Shown one piece after another: positions 1 through 8,772 of a DNA stretch of 64,000 nt (positions within the stretch are counted from its first letter, which is position 1; every line of letters starts with the position of its first letter). The notes below the pieces were generated by a model. It was given only the letters and a program-made list of their open reading frames with translations. It ran no database searches and was not told the DNA's origin. The DNA is from Sphingomonas abaci (GTDB lineage: Bacteria > Pseudomonadota > Alphaproteobacteria > Sphingomonadales > Sphingomonadaceae): NCBI RefSeq assembly GCF_014199625.1, contig NZ_JACHNY010000002.1:62001-126000 (forward strand), read 5' to 3'. Both the position numbers and the translations under genes were made by a program.

Positions 1-350
1 CCGCGCGTCGCGGCGGCGATGGGGTGGATCCACAGATCGGGCCGGCCGACCAGCGCCGCGCGCTGCACCACGCCGGGATCGTCCAGCACCGGTCGCTGGT
101 CGGGCATCAACGCGACCCGTACGATGCCACCGCGCCGGCACGCCTCGCGGTCGACCGAGAAGACGCCGAAATCGACGATGCCGGGGGCGAGCAGCTTGCC
201 GCCGCAATCGAACCTATCCGCGTCGGCCGGCACATCGACCGCGCCCACGCCAGCGATGACGCCGTCGCGGACCAGCAGCGCGCCCGGCTCGACACGGTCG
301 GCGAGCACCAGGCGGGCGTTGGTGAAGGCGATGTTCTGTGCCTGGCTCAT
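1..350 (-). CDS. pyrC: Dihydroorotase homologue, probably non-catalytic (5' part, continues past left edge)
   Basis: Only the first ~116 codons lie in the window. The protein opens with the usual amidohydrolase N-terminal beta-sandwich and reaches the strand that normally carries the zinc-binding motif (PGxxDxHxH in active dihydroorotases). Here it reads [12 protein letters not shown], so both histidines are missing, and the following stretch is shortened before the substrate-loop-like [11 protein letters not shown]. In pseudomonads and relatives such inactive homologues (PyrC'/PyrX) serve as structural partners of aspartate carbamoyltransferase. The start ATG overlaps the pyrB stop by four bases (ATGA), consistent with coupled translation of the two subunits. 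Family identity is clear; lack of catalysis is inferred from the missing ligands, and the rest of the protein cannot be seen. Confidence 0.85.
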   Translation of the reverse strand, partial: MSQAQNIAFTNARLVLADRVEPGALLVRDGVIAGVGAVDVPADADRFDCGGKLLAPGIVDFGVFSVDREACRRGGIVRVALMPDQRPVLDDPGVVQRAALVGRPDLWIHPIAAATR

Positions 351-1345
351 GCCCAGCCCTCCACGCCGCGCGCGCGTCGGGTCAGGACATCCAGACACGC
401 CATCCGCACCGCCACCCCCATCGCCACCTGCTCGGTGATCGCCGATTGCGGTCCGTCCGCGACTGCCGAGTCGATCTCGATGCCCCGGTTCATCGGGCCG
501 GGGTGCATGACCAGCGCATCGGCCTTGGCGCGCTTCAGCCGCTCGGGCGTCAGGCCGTAGCGCAGTCGGAATTCGCGCGGCGAGGGGACATAGCCGCCGT
601 CCATCCGCTCGTTCTGCAAGCGCAGCATCATCACCACGTCCGCCCCCTCCAGCGCCGCGTCGAAATCGGTGAAGCGGGTCACGCCCATCCGCTCGACCGC
701 CGGCGGCATCAGCGTGGACGGCGCGCAGACCCGCACCTCGGCCGCCAGCGCGGTCAGCGCCAGGATGTTGGAGCGCGCGACCCGGCTGTGCAGCAGGTCG
801 CCGCAGATCACCACGCGCTGCCCCTCGATCCGCCCGCGCCGCCGGCGGATGGTCAGCGCGTCGAGCAGCGCCTGGGTCGGATGCTCGTGCCGGCCGTCGC
901 CGGCGTTCAGCACGGCGCAATCGACCTTGTCGGCGATTAGCTTCACCGCGCCCGAACTCATATGGCGGATGACCAATATGTCGGCGCGCATCGCGTTCAG
1001 CGTCTGCGCGGTGTCGATCAGCGTCTCGCCCTTCTTCACCGAGCTTTGCGCGGCATGCATGTTGACCACGTCCGCGCCCAGGCGCTTGCCTGCGATCTCG
1101 AAGCTCAAGAGCGTGCGCGTGCTGTTCTCGAAGAAAGCGTTGATCTGGGTGAGGCCGGCCAGCCGCGCCCAGTCGCGATCCTGTCCGCGATCATGCTGGC
1201 GGTTCGCCTCCACCCAGTGCTCGGCCTCGTCGAGCAGGAAGGCGATCTCGTGCGGCTCCAGTCCCTCGATCCCGGTCAGGTGGCGATGGGGGAACACGGC
1301 CCCCCCGGCGATCATGGCGGATGGGCGGTGGTTCGAGCGTGACAT
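347..1345 (-). CDS. pyrB: Aspartate carbamoyltransferase catalytic subunit
   Basis: Catalyses carbamoyl phosphate + L-aspartate to N-carbamoyl-aspartate, the committed step of pyrimidine synthesis, in the cytoplasm. The 332-residue protein has the carbamoyl-phosphate motif FFENSTRT (Ser75-Thr78), the lysine-bearing SSVKKGE loop (~102-106), HPTQ (155-158), and the C-terminal MHPGPMNRG segment that closes the aspartate site. Length is normal for the longer class found with inactive dihydroorotase partners. It overlaps the downstream dihydroorotase homologue by four bases. The first methionine was kept; a second Met at residue 11 is possible. The next gene upstream is divergent, 163 bases away, so the pyr promoter should lie in that gap. 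Confidence 0.96.
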   Translation of the reverse strand: MSRSNHRPSAMIAGGAVFPHRHLTGIEGLEPHEIAFLLDEAEHWVEANRQHDRGQDRDWARLAGLTQINAFFENSTRTLLSFEIAGKRLGADVVNMHAAQSSVKKGETLIDTAQTLNAMRADILVIRHMSSGAVKLIADKVDCAVLNAGDGRHEHPTQALLDALTIRRRRGRIEGQRVVICGDLLHSRVARSNILALTALAAEVRVCAPSTLMPPAVERMGVTRFTDFDAALEGADVVMMLRLQNERMDGGYVPSPREFRLRYGLTPERLKRAKADALVMHPGPMNRGIEIDSAVADGPQSAITEQVAMGVAVRMACLDVLTRRARGVEGWA

Positions 1346-1463
1346 CGGCTGCCGCGGTTAGCGCCCGGACCCGAGTCGGGCAAGCCGGGGATACGGCCGG
1401 CATCGGAGCAAGAGCCCGCCAGAGCGAGGCGGATTGATGGTTAAAACGGCCAGCGGAGGCCAT

Positions 1464-1476
1464 GTGACGTTGTAAC
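1464..1476 (+). promoter_or_regulatory. Candidate Zur operator upstream of the MerC-like gene
   Basis: GTGACGTTGTAAC forms an imperfect inverted repeat (GTGAC / GTAAC around GTT), 33 bases before the MerC-like start. Zur sites in alphaproteobacteria are similar AT-rich GTTA/TAAC-type palindromes, and a Zur gene lies two genes downstream. The assignment rests on shape and context only. Confidence 0.3.
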
Positions 1477-1508
1477 CTTCTATTGGTGCGCCTATAAAGG
1501 CAGGCGAA

Positions 1509-1907
1509 ATGACCGTTGCGACGCAAACTTCCTGGTGGCCCAAGCTGGATCGGTTCGCGATCGGGCTATCGGGGCTATGCGCGGTGCATTGCGTCGCCAC
1601 GACCGCGCTGCTTGCCCTGGCGTCGACGGCGGGCGGGATGCTGCTCGACCCGCTGATCCACGAGGTCGGGCTCACGATGGCGATCCTGCTCGGGGCGCTC
1701 GCCTTGGGCAAGGGCATCCTGCATCATGGCCAGGCGCTGCCGGCGGCCGTCGGCGCATTCGGCCTGGGCGTGATGGCCGGGGCGATGACGCTGCCGCACG
1801 ACAGCGGCAGTCACGAGGCCTTGTGGACGATCGTCGGCGTCTCGCTGCTTGCGCTGGGGCATGAGCTCAATCGTCGCGCACATCGCTGGTCGCCCCTGAC
1901 CCATTAG
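1509..1907 (+). CDS. MerC-domain integral membrane protein
   Basis: A 132-residue inner-membrane protein with about four hydrophobic segments. The first contains LSGLCAVHCVATT, the paired-cysteine/histidine signature of the MerC family, known for mercuric-ion uptake. No other mer gene (merA, merT, merP, merR) is nearby; a Zur-type regulator follows after 56 bases. Chromosomal MerC-like proteins beside Zur are therefore better read as part of zinc homeostasis, possibly metal import, than mercury resistance. A weak AGGCG element precedes the ATG. The family call is firm, the substrate is inference. Confidence 0.82.
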   Translation: MTVATQTSWWPKLDRFAIGLSGLCAVHCVATTALLALASTAGGMLLDPLIHEVGLTMAILLGALALGKGILHHGQALPAAVGAFGLGVMAGAMTLPHDSGSHEALWTIVGVSLLALGHELNRRAHRWSPLTH

Positions 1908-1963
1908 GGTCCCGACCGAAGCGCTCGCTTGCTGGAGAGGGCGGCATTCCCTATCTCGCGGCG

Positions 1964-2434
1964 ATGGCGACCGGGCACAATCATCACGAACCAGAGGGCG
2001 ACGCCCTGAACGACGCGGCGCGTACGGCGCTGGAGCAGGCGGGCGAGCAATGGACGGTGATGCGCGCAACGGTGTTCGACGTGCTCGCCGGCTTCGACAA
2101 GCCCGCTTCCGCCTATGACATCGCCGAGGCAGTGTCGCAGCGCGAGGGGCGGCGGGTGGCGGCCAACAGCGTCTACCGGATTCTCGACCTGTTCGTCGGC
2201 GCCAATCTGGCCCGGCGGGTCGAAAGCGCGAACGCCTATGTCGCCAACACCCATCCCGGCTGCCTTCACGATTGTATCTTCCTCGTGTGCGATTCGTGTG
2301 GACAAACGACGCATCTCGACGACGACCGGATCACGCGTGGCTTGCGCGACGCGGCGCAAGTTTCTGGTTTTAAACCGGAAAGATCGGTTATCGAGCTGCG
2401 CGGCCGGTGTTCGTCCTGCGAAGCCGCGGCGTAA
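1964..2434 (+). CDS. zur: Fur-family zinc uptake regulator (Zur)
   Basis: A 156-residue transcription factor that would repress zinc-uptake genes when zinc-loaded. The N-terminal winged helix includes ASAYDIAEAVSQ and NSVYRILDLF (the NTVYR-like recognition helix). The dimerisation domain carries HPGCLHDCIFLVCDSCGQ and a C-terminal CSSC, giving the two cysteine pairs that hold structural zinc, plus histidines for the sensory site. The cysteine pattern and the MerC-like neighbour favour Zur over Fur or PerR. It probably shares a transcript with the MerC-like gene 56 bases upstream. Confidence 0.85.
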   Translation: MATGHNHHEPEGDALNDAARTALEQAGEQWTVMRATVFDVLAGFDKPASAYDIAEAVSQREGRRVAANSVYRILDLFVGANLARRVESANAYVANTHPGCLHDCIFLVCDSCGQTTHLDDDRITRGLRDAAQVSGFKPERSVIELRGRCSSCEAAA

Positions 2435-2489
2435 TCCTCCTCGCGCCGTAGCAATCGACACCATCGGTCCGACAGGGTAAGCCCCGGAC

Positions 2490-4412
2490 ATGGTTGATCT
2501 TCCCGCCACCCCTTTGCTCGACACCGTCCGCACGCCAGAAGAGCTGCGTCGGCTCAAGCCCGAACAGCTCCGCCAGCTGGCCGACGAACTGCGCGCCGAG
2601 ACGATCTCCGCGGTCGGGTCGACCGGTGGTCATCTCGGTTCCGGTCTGGGCGTCGTCGAACTGACCACCGCGCTCCATTATGTCTTCGACACGCCGCGCG
2701 ACCGGCTGGTCTGGGACGTTGGCCACCAATGCTATCCGCACAAAATCCTGACCGGCCGGCGTGATCGCATCCGCACGCTACGCCAGGGCGGCGGACTGAG
2801 CGGCTTCACCAAGCGATCGGAGAGCGAATACGACCCGTTCGGCGCGGCGCATTCCTCCACCTCCATCTCGGCGGCGCTCGGCTTTGCGGTGGCCAACAAG
2901 CTGGCGGGGACGCCGGGGCGGGGCATCGCGGTGATCGGCGACGGTTCGATGTCGGCGGGCATGGCCTATGAGGCGATGAACAACGCGGAACAGGCGGGCA
3001 ACCGGCTGGTCGTGATCCTGAACGATAACGACATGTCGATCGCGCCGCCGGTCGGCGGCCTGTCCGCCTATCTGTCACGCATGGTGTCGAGTCAGAAGTT
3101 CCTGGGTGCGCGCGACATCCTGAAGCGCGTCGCGCGTCGCCTGCCGCGCCCGATCCACGCCGCCGCGCGCAAGACGGACGAATTCGCGCGCGGCATGACG
3201 ATGGGCGGCACCCTGTTCGAGGAACTGGGCTTCTATTATGTCGGGCCGATCGACGGTCATAATCTCGACCATCTGATCCCGGTGCTGGAGAATGTTCGCG
3301 ACGCCGAGGAGGGGCCGATCCTGGTCCATGTCGTCACCAAGAAGGGCAAGGGCTATGCACCCGCCGAGGCGGCGGCGGACAAATATCACGGCGTCCAGAA
3401 GTTCGACGTGATCACCGGCGCCCAGGCCAAGGCGCCGCCCGGACCGCCGCAATATCAGAACGTCTTCGGCGACCAGCTGGTCAAGGAGGGCGAGCGCGAT
3501 CCGACCATCGTCGCGATCACCGCCGCCATGCCGTCGGGCACCGGCGTCGACCGCTTCGCCAAGGCGTTCCCGGATCGCAGTTTCGATGTCGGCATCGCGG
3601 AGCAGCATGCCGTTACGTTCGCGGCCGGGCTGGCGGCGCAGGGCATGCGGCCGTTCTGCGCGATCTATTCCACCTTCCTCCAGCGCGCCTATGACCAGGT
3701 CGTGCATGACGTCGCGATCCAGAACCTGCCGGTCCGCTTCGCTATCGACCGCGCCGGGCTGGTCGGTGCCGACGGCGCGACCCATGCCGGATCGTTCGAC
3801 GTCGCCTATCTGGCGACGCTGCCCAACATGGTGGTGATGGCCGCCGCCGACGAGGCGGAGCTGGTGCACATGACCCATACCTGCGCCGTGCACGACAGCG
3901 GCCCGATCGCGGTCCGCTATCCGCGGGGCAGCGGCACCGGCGTGCCCCTGCCCGCGGTGGCGGAGCGGCTGGAGATCGGCAAGGGCCGGGTGGTGCGCGA
4001 GGGCAAGACCGTCGCGATCCTGTCGCTCGGCACCCGCCTGACCGAGGCGCTGAAGGCGGCCGAGGTGCTGGAGGCCAAGGGTCTGTCGACCACGGTCGCC
4101 GATCTGCGTTTCGCCAAGCCGCTGGACGAGGCGCTGATCCGCCGCCTGCTGTCCAGCCACGAGGTCGCGGTGACGATCGAGGAGGGCGCGGTCGGCGGCT
4201 TCGGCGCGCATGTGCTGACGCTGGCGTCGGACGCCGGGCTGATCGACCACGGCCTGAAGCTGCGGACGATGCGCCTGCCCGACCTCTTCCAGGACCAGGA
4301 CAAGCCCGAGGCGCAGTACGCCGCCGCCGGCCTGGATGCGGAGGGGATCGTCACCACCGTGCTGACCGCGCTGCGCCACAACAGCACGGGGATCGCCGAA
4401 GCCCGCGCATGA
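2490..4412 (+). CDS. dxs: 1-deoxy-D-xylulose-5-phosphate synthase
   Basis: Thiamine-diphosphate enzyme that condenses pyruvate and glyceraldehyde-3-phosphate, the first step of the MEP isoprenoid pathway; it supplies precursors for carotenoids, quinones and the lipid carrier of wall synthesis. The 640-residue length is typical. Visible landmarks are [12 protein letters not shown] and [16 protein letters not shown] near the N terminus, the ThDP/Mg motif [17 protein letters not shown], the transketolase pyrimidine-binding segment with [17 protein letters not shown], and the C-terminal domain with [15 protein letters not shown]. The ATG is preceded by an AGCCCCGGAC leader without a strong ribosome site. 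It overlaps the next small ORF by four bases. Confidence 0.97.
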   Translation: MVDLPATPLLDTVRTPEELRRLKPEQLRQLADELRAETISAVGSTGGHLGSGLGVVELTTALHYVFDTPRDRLVWDVGHQCYPHKILTGRRDRIRTLRQGGGLSGFTKRSESEYDPFGAAHSSTSISAALGFAVANKLAGTPGRGIAVIGDGSMSAGMAYEAMNNAEQAGNRLVVILNDNDMSIAPPVGGLSAYLSRMVSSQKFLGARDILKRVARRLPRPIHAAARKTDEFARGMTMGGTLFEELGFYYVGPIDGHNLDHLIPVLENVRDAEEGPILVHVVTKKGKGYAPAEAAADKYHGVQKFDVITGAQAKAPPGPPQYQNVFGDQLVKEGERDPTIVAITAAMPSGTGVDRFAKAFPDRSFDVGIAEQHAVTFAAGLAAQGMRPFCAIYSTFLQRAYDQVVHDVAIQNLPVRFAIDRAGLVGADGATHAGSFDVAYLATLPNMVVMAAADEAELVHMTHTCAVHDSGPIAVRYPRGSGTGVPLPAVAERLEIGKGRVVREGKTVAILSLGTRLTEALKAAEVLEAKGLSTTVADLRFAKPLDEALIRRLLSSHEVAVTIEEGAVGGFGAHVLTLASDAGLIDHGLKLRTMRLPDLFQDQDKPEAQYAAAGLDAEGIVTTVLTALRHNSTGIAEARA

Positions 4413-4654
4413 CCGGCCTGACCAAGGCGATGCTGATCATCGCCATCGTCTTCGCGGGCGTGATCTGGCTGAACGTGGTCATGTGGCGACGCATGCGCCG
4501 GGCGCTCCATGCACTGGAGGCGCGTACGGAGAGGGAGGACCTGGCGGATGATGGCTCCACTGGGGGTGGAGAGGGATCACCAGTCGACCGATCGCCTTCC
4601 ACGCCGTCGGTCTTCCACCCCGGCGAGGGCCGGGGGCCGGTCACGGAGCGATAA
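4409..4654 (+). CDS. Small membrane protein, C-terminal half reads through a REP-like element
   Basis: An 81-codon frame that starts in an ATGA overlap with dxs, which favours translation. Residues ~6-26 form one hydrophobic segment ([18 protein letters not shown]) followed by a basic stretch, as in a single-pass inner-membrane protein. From about residue 50 the composition changes to Gly/Ser/Pro, and the tail HPGEGRGPV is the typical translation of a dispersed alphaproteobacterial palindromic repeat, which is visible in the DNA. The original gene probably ended earlier and was extended or altered by the repeat. No function is recognised. Confidence 0.5.
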   Translation: MTGLTKAMLIIAIVFAGVIWLNVVMWRRMRRALHALEARTEREDLADDGSTGGGEGSPVDRSPSTPSVFHPGEGRGPVTER

Positions 4655-4703
4655 GGGTCTATCGTGAGCGTCCCGCGATTCGATCCCCGACTGCGCCGGG
4701 ATG
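4616..4703. repeat. REP-like palindromic element
   Basis: Outer arms CACCCCGGCG (4616-4625) and CGCCGGGATG (4694-4703) are complementary at 9 of 10 positions. The left arm also folds on itself: CCCCGGC (4618-4624) and GCCGGGG (4629-4635) pair perfectly around GAGG. This paired-palindrome layout matches short dispersed repeats common between genes in sphingomonads and other alphaproteobacteria. No second full copy was found in this window. Confidence 0.5.
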
Positions 4704-4822
4704 GTGTGAGGGGGTTGATGCGGGGATGCGGGCACCGGCTAGGATTGTCTTGGGCCCAGGGATCGCAGTAGGGCCTCGGCGGGTTCTGCGCTGACGCAAC
4801 GCCCGGAGGGGACACGGCAACC

Positions 4823-6262
4823 ATGGCGCGACCGCCGCAACGGGATCTCACCACTGGGCCGATCGGGCGCACGCTCCTGCTGTTCGCGCTGCCGACTTTG
4901 GGCTCCAGCATCCTCCAGTCGCTCAACGGGTCGATCAACGCGATCTGGATCGGCCAGTTCCTGGGCGAGCGGGCGCTGGCGGCGACGACCAACGCCAATA
5001 TCATCATGTTCCTGCTGATCGCGGCCGTGTTTGGCTTCGGCATGGCGGCGACGATCCTGATCGGGCAGGCGATGGGCCGGCGCGACGTGGAGGCGGTGCG
5101 GCGGACCTTGGGCACGGCGCTGGGTCTGTTCAGCGGGCTATCGGTCGCGACGGTGATCGTCGGATTGCTGGCCGCGCCGGCCATATTGCGCCTGCTGGCG
5201 ACGCCGGTCGAGGTCTATCCGCTGGCGCTCGACTATCTGCGGATCATCTTCATTGCGATGGTGCCGGGTTTCCTCACCGTGCTGCTGACCATGGCGCTCC
5301 GCGGCACCGGCGACTCGATCACGCCGCTGAAGTTCATGGCGCTGGGGTCGGTGGTCGATGTCGGCCTGAACCCGCTGCTGATCCGCGGCGTCGGGCCGAT
5401 CCCGGCCATGGGCATCGGCGGCTCGGCGACCGCGACGCTGATCGCCAACCTCGTGTCGCTGATCGCGCTGCTGATCTATATCTACAGGCGCGACCTGCCC
5501 ATCCGGCTGCGCGGGGCGGAGCTCGGCTACGTCCGACCCGACCGCACGCTGTTGCGGACCATCCTGGTCAAGGGCGTGCCGATGGGCTTGCAGATGCTGG
5601 TCGTCTCCACCTCGGCCCTGGCGATGATCGGGCTGGTCAATCGCTACGGCACCTCGACCACGGCGGCGTACGGCGCGGCGAACCAGCTCTGGACCTATAT
5701 CCAGATGCCGGCGATGGCCGTCGGCGCGGCGGTCAGCGCGATGGCGGCGCAGAATATCGGCGCGGGCGCCTGGGAGCGGGTCGGGCGGATCACCCGGGTC
5801 GGCATCCTCACCAACCTGGCGCTGACCGGCGGACTGGTCGTGCTGCTGACCCTGCTCGACCGGCATGTGCTGTGGCTGTTCCTGGGCCGCGATCCCGGCG
5901 CGATCGACATCGCCGTCCGGATCAACTGGATCGCAGGATGGAGCTTCATGCTCTTTGGAGTCTCGATGGTGCTGTCGGCGACGGTGCGCGCCAACGGCGC
6001 GGTGGTCGGCCCGCTGGTGATCCTGGCGGTGGCGATGTTCCCGCTGCGGCTTGGCCTGGCGATGGGGCTGGAGGGCCGGTTCGGGTCGGATGCGATCTGG
6101 TGGAGCTTCCCGGCCGGCTCGGTGGGGTCGATGCTGATGATGATCGGCTTCTACCTGCATGGCGGCTGGCGCCGCACCCGGATGCCGGCAGCGCCCCAGG
6201 CCTGCGAGGAGACGGCGCTGGCCGAGGGGCAGCCGACCGGCAAGGCGATGCCGGTCGGATAG
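4823..6262 (+). CDS. MATE-family efflux transporter
   Basis: A 479-residue inner-membrane protein with about twelve hydrophobic segments. The opening is typical of the family (GPIGRTLLLFALPTLGSSILQSLNGSINAIWIG), followed by the MATE first-half motif around AATTNANIIMFLL and the second-half repeat around AYGAANQLWTYIQMPAMAVGAAVSAMAAQNIGAG. MATE carriers expel cationic organic compounds in exchange for H+ or Na+. A strong ribosome site (GGAGGGG) lies ten bases before the ATG. The gene is separated from dxs by a repeat-bearing spacer and converges with the lipid kinase gene nine bases downstream. Substrate cannot be predicted. Confidence 0.93.
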   Translation: MARPPQRDLTTGPIGRTLLLFALPTLGSSILQSLNGSINAIWIGQFLGERALAATTNANIIMFLLIAAVFGFGMAATILIGQAMGRRDVEAVRRTLGTALGLFSGLSVATVIVGLLAAPAILRLLATPVEVYPLALDYLRIIFIAMVPGFLTVLLTMALRGTGDSITPLKFMALGSVVDVGLNPLLIRGVGPIPAMGIGGSATATLIANLVSLIALLIYIYRRDLPIRLRGAELGYVRPDRTLLRTILVKGVPMGLQMLVVSTSALAMIGLVNRYGTSTTAAYGAANQLWTYIQMPAMAVGAAVSAMAAQNIGAGAWERVGRITRVGILTNLALTGGLVVLLTLLDRHVLWLFLGRDPGAIDIAVRINWIAGWSFMLFGVSMVLSATVRANGAVVGPLVILAVAMFPLRLGLAMGLEGRFGSDAIWWSFPAGSVGSMLMMIGFYLHGGWRRTRMPAAPQACEETALAEGQPTGKAMPVG

Positions 6263-6271
6263 GATCCGGGG

Positions 6272-7189
6272 TTACGCCGCTGGCGGCGTTGGCGCCGGCG
6301 GGGCCATGACCTCGATGACGCCGGCGGCGATCTTCGCGGTCACCGGCGTTTCCGCCAGAAGCTCCCCGTCGATCGAGATCGGCAGGCGCGGCTCGGTATC
6401 GATGCGGATCGCCTTGCCGGAGAAGCTGATGGTGTCGTGATGCCGTTCCTTCATGCCCAGGAAGCTGGTCGCCCAGTTGCGGATCAGCGTCCGCTTGTAA
6501 TGGCCGCGCACCGCCTGCACGACGATCTCGCCCGAATTGACCGAGGCTTCGTCGACCAGCCAGGTGCCGCCATGATAGGGGCCGTTGGAGATACGCACCT
6601 CGACCACCCGCATCTTGCGCTTGGTGGTGCCGTCGTCGACGTGGAGCGTGAACGGCTTGAACCGGGTAAACTGGAAGCCGGCCCAGCCGAGATAGCCGAT
6701 CCGCCCGAACAGCTTCTTCAGCCCGTGCGGCACCGTCTCCGCGATCTGCGGGCTGAGGCCCATCGCCGCGCAATTGGCGAAATAATCGCCGTCGATCATG
6801 CCCAGGTCGATGCGACGGCGATGGCCGGCGCGGATCACCTCCACCGCGCCCTCGACGGTCAACGGGATGCCGAGCGTGCGCGCGAAGCTGTTGGCGGTGC
6901 CGAGCGGCAGCACCCCCAGCACCACGTCACGCCCGACCAGCAGGTCGACCAGCCCGCTGATCGTACCGTCGCCGCCGCCCAGGATGACCAGGTCCGGATC
7001 GCCGCGCAACACGTCGCGGACGACCGCCTCGAGCTTGTCGGGATCCTCAACTGCGCGCGCGTCGACCTGATAGGGCAAGCCCGCCATGGCCTTGCAGGCC
7101 CGTTTGAAAAGCTTCTGTCCTTTCCGGGACTTGGCATTGATGACCATGGCGGCGGAGCGGATGTCCCGCATATCGATACACCCTCGCAA
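6272..7189 (-). CDS. Diacylglycerol kinase-family lipid kinase
   Basis: A 305-residue member of the DAGK catalytic family (YegS/DgkB/LCB5-like), which phosphorylates lipid hydroxyls with ATP. Signature features are AAMVINAKSRKGQ at the start, the glycine-rich nucleotide motif ILGGGDGTISG (GGGDGT at ~71-76), GVLPLGTANSFARTLGIP, and a C-terminal beta-sandwich with SIDGELL. A second ATG at codon 7 (position 7171) is an equally plausible start. It is divergent from hemB across a 51-base spacer and converges with the MATE gene. The lipid substrate is not identifiable from sequence. Confidence 0.88.
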   Translation of the reverse strand: MRGCIDMRDIRSAAMVINAKSRKGQKLFKRACKAMAGLPYQVDARAVEDPDKLEAVVRDVLRGDPDLVILGGGDGTISGLVDLLVGRDVVLGVLPLGTANSFARTLGIPLTVEGAVEVIRAGHRRRIDLGMIDGDYFANCAAMGLSPQIAETVPHGLKKLFGRIGYLGWAGFQFTRFKPFTLHVDDGTTKRKMRVVEVRISNGPYHGGTWLVDEASVNSGEIVVQAVRGHYKRTLIRNWATSFLGMKERHHDTISFSGKAIRIDTEPRLPISIDGELLAETPVTAKIAAGVIEVMAPPAPTPPAA

Positions 7190-7240
7190 TGAACGCGCCT
7201 AACGCTTGCCGGGGCGGTCGCGATCCCCCAAAGCGACAAT

Positions 7241-8230
7241 ATGTCCGCCTATCCCGCGCTCCGCCTCCGCCGCACCCGCGCCACCGCCTGGAGTCGCCGC
7301 CTCCATGCAGAGACGGTGCTGACGCCCGCCGACCTGATCTGGCCGCTGTTCATCGCGGAAGGGGACGGGGTGGAGGAGCCGATCGCAGCGCTGCCCGGCG
7401 TGTCGCGCTGGTCGGTGGCGGGCATCGTGGCGCGCGGGCGCGAGGCGCGCGACCTGGGCATCCCCTGCGTGGCCCTGTTCCCCAACACGCCGCATCACCT
7501 GCGCAGCGACGACGGGGCCGAGGCGCTGAACCCCGACAATCTGATGTGCCGCGCGATCCGGGCGCTGAAGGATGCAGTGCCGGAGGTCGGGGTGCTGACC
7601 GATGTCGCGCTCGATCCCTATACGACGCATGGCCATGACGGGCTGGTCGACGCGGCGGGCTATGTGGTCAACGACCGGACCGCCGACGCGCTGGTGCGGC
7701 AGGCGCTGAACCAGGCGCGTGCCGGGTCGGACATCGTCGCCCCTTCCGACATGATGGACGGTCGCATCGGCCTGATCCGGACCGCGCTGGAGGGAGAGGG
7801 GCATGTCAACGTGCAGATCATGAGCTATGCCGCCAAATATGCCTCCGCCTTCTACGGCCCGTTCCGCGACGCGGTCGGCAGCCGCGGGCTGCTGAAGGGC
7901 GACAAGAAGAGCTACCAGATGGACAGCGCCAATGCCGAGGAGGCGCTGCGCGAGGTGGCGCTCGACTTGGACGAGGGGGCGGACACGGTGATGGTGAAGC
8001 CGGGCCTGCCCTATCTCGACATCATCCAGCGGGTGAAGGCGCGGTTCGGGGTGCCGGTGTTCGCCTATCAGGTGTCGGGCGAATATGCGATGATCGAGGC
8101 AGCGGTGGCGGCCGGGGCCGGGGAGCGCGACGCGCTGGTGCTGGAGACACTGATGGCGTTCAAGCGCGCCGGCTGTTCGGGCGTGCTGACCTATCACGCC
8201 GCCCATGCCGCGCGGCTGCTGGGCGCGTGA
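7241..8230 (+). CDS. hemB: Delta-aminolevulinic acid dehydratase (porphobilinogen synthase)
   Basis: Condenses two 5-aminolevulinate molecules to porphobilinogen for haem synthesis. The 329-residue protein has both Schiff-base lysines: Lys199 in AAKYASAFYGPFRDA and Lys253 in VMVKPGLPYLD. KSYQMDSANAEEAL and YQVSGEYAMI are also present. The ATG falls inside the short spacer shared with the divergent lipid kinase. The stop overlaps the GTG start of the acetyltransferase (GTGA), so hemB is the first gene of a three-gene overlapping run. Confidence 0.97.
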   Translation: MSAYPALRLRRTRATAWSRRLHAETVLTPADLIWPLFIAEGDGVEEPIAALPGVSRWSVAGIVARGREARDLGIPCVALFPNTPHHLRSDDGAEALNPDNLMCRAIRALKDAVPEVGVLTDVALDPYTTHGHDGLVDAAGYVVNDRTADALVRQALNQARAGSDIVAPSDMMDGRIGLIRTALEGEGHVNVQIMSYAAKYASAFYGPFRDAVGSRGLLKGDKKSYQMDSANAEEALREVALDLDEGADTVMVKPGLPYLDIIQRVKARFGVPVFAYQVSGEYAMIEAAVAAGAGERDALVLETLMAFKRAGCSGVLTYHAAHAARLLGA

Positions 8231-8772
8231 TCGAAACCGAACGGCTGCTGCTGCGCGGCTGGCGCGAGGCGGATCTCGCGCCCTTCCACGCCATGGGTCA
8301 GGATGCGGAGGCGATGCGCTATCTGGGCCCGCCGACCAGCCGCGACGAGACGCGCTGGACGCTTAACCGCGCGCAGGCCTGCCAGGCCGAGCATGGCCAT
8401 TGCCAATGGGCGATCGAGCGCAAGTCCGATGGCGCGTTCCTGGGGTATTGCGGGTTGAAGCCGGGTGACGCGCCGATGCGCGGCGAGATCGAGATCGGTT
8501 GGCAGCTCGACCGGCGGGTCTGGGGTCACGGCTATGCGCGCGAGGCGGCGGCAGCGAGCATCGCCTGGGGTTGGCGCAACCTGGCGGTGCCGAGCATCGC
8601 CGCCGTCACCGTGCCCGCGAACCGGCGGAGCTGGGGGCTGATGGAGCGGCTAGGCATGATCCGCTTTCCCGAGGAGGATTTCCGCTATCCCGACCTGACG
8701 CCGGGCGAGCCGCCGCGCGCGCACATCCTCTATCGCATCGCCCGGCCCGGCCTGTGGAAACGCGCCGCATGA
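8227..8772 (+). CDS. GNAT-family N-acetyltransferase (RimJ/RimL type)
   Basis: A 181-residue acetyl-CoA-dependent transferase. It begins with the RimJ/RimL opening ETERLLLRGWREADLAPF, has the paired strands with IEIGWQLDRRVWGHGYAREA (acetyl-CoA pyrophosphate loop RxxGxG/A-like, here RRVWGHGYA), and ends with the VPANRRSWGLMERLGM motif that follows the CoA site. GTG start overlaps the hemB stop; its own stop overlaps the next ATG, so translation is likely coupled. Such enzymes modify ribosomal-protein termini or small amines and antibiotics; which one cannot be told. Confidence 0.9.
   Translation: MIETERLLLRGWREADLAPFHAMGQDAEAMRYLGPPTSRDETRWTLNRAQACQAEHGHCQWAIERKSDGAFLGYCGLKPGDAPMRGEIEIGWQLDRRVWGHGYAREAAAASIAWGWRNLAVPSIAAVTVPANRRSWGLMERLGMIRFPEEDFRYPDLTPGEPPRAHILYRIARPGLWKRAA

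Noticed and set aside
3075..4379. A 434-codon minus-strand frame inside dxs
   Set aside because: Antisense artefact: rich in Arg/Gln/Asp/His, no ribosome site, no motif, and fully covered by dxs.
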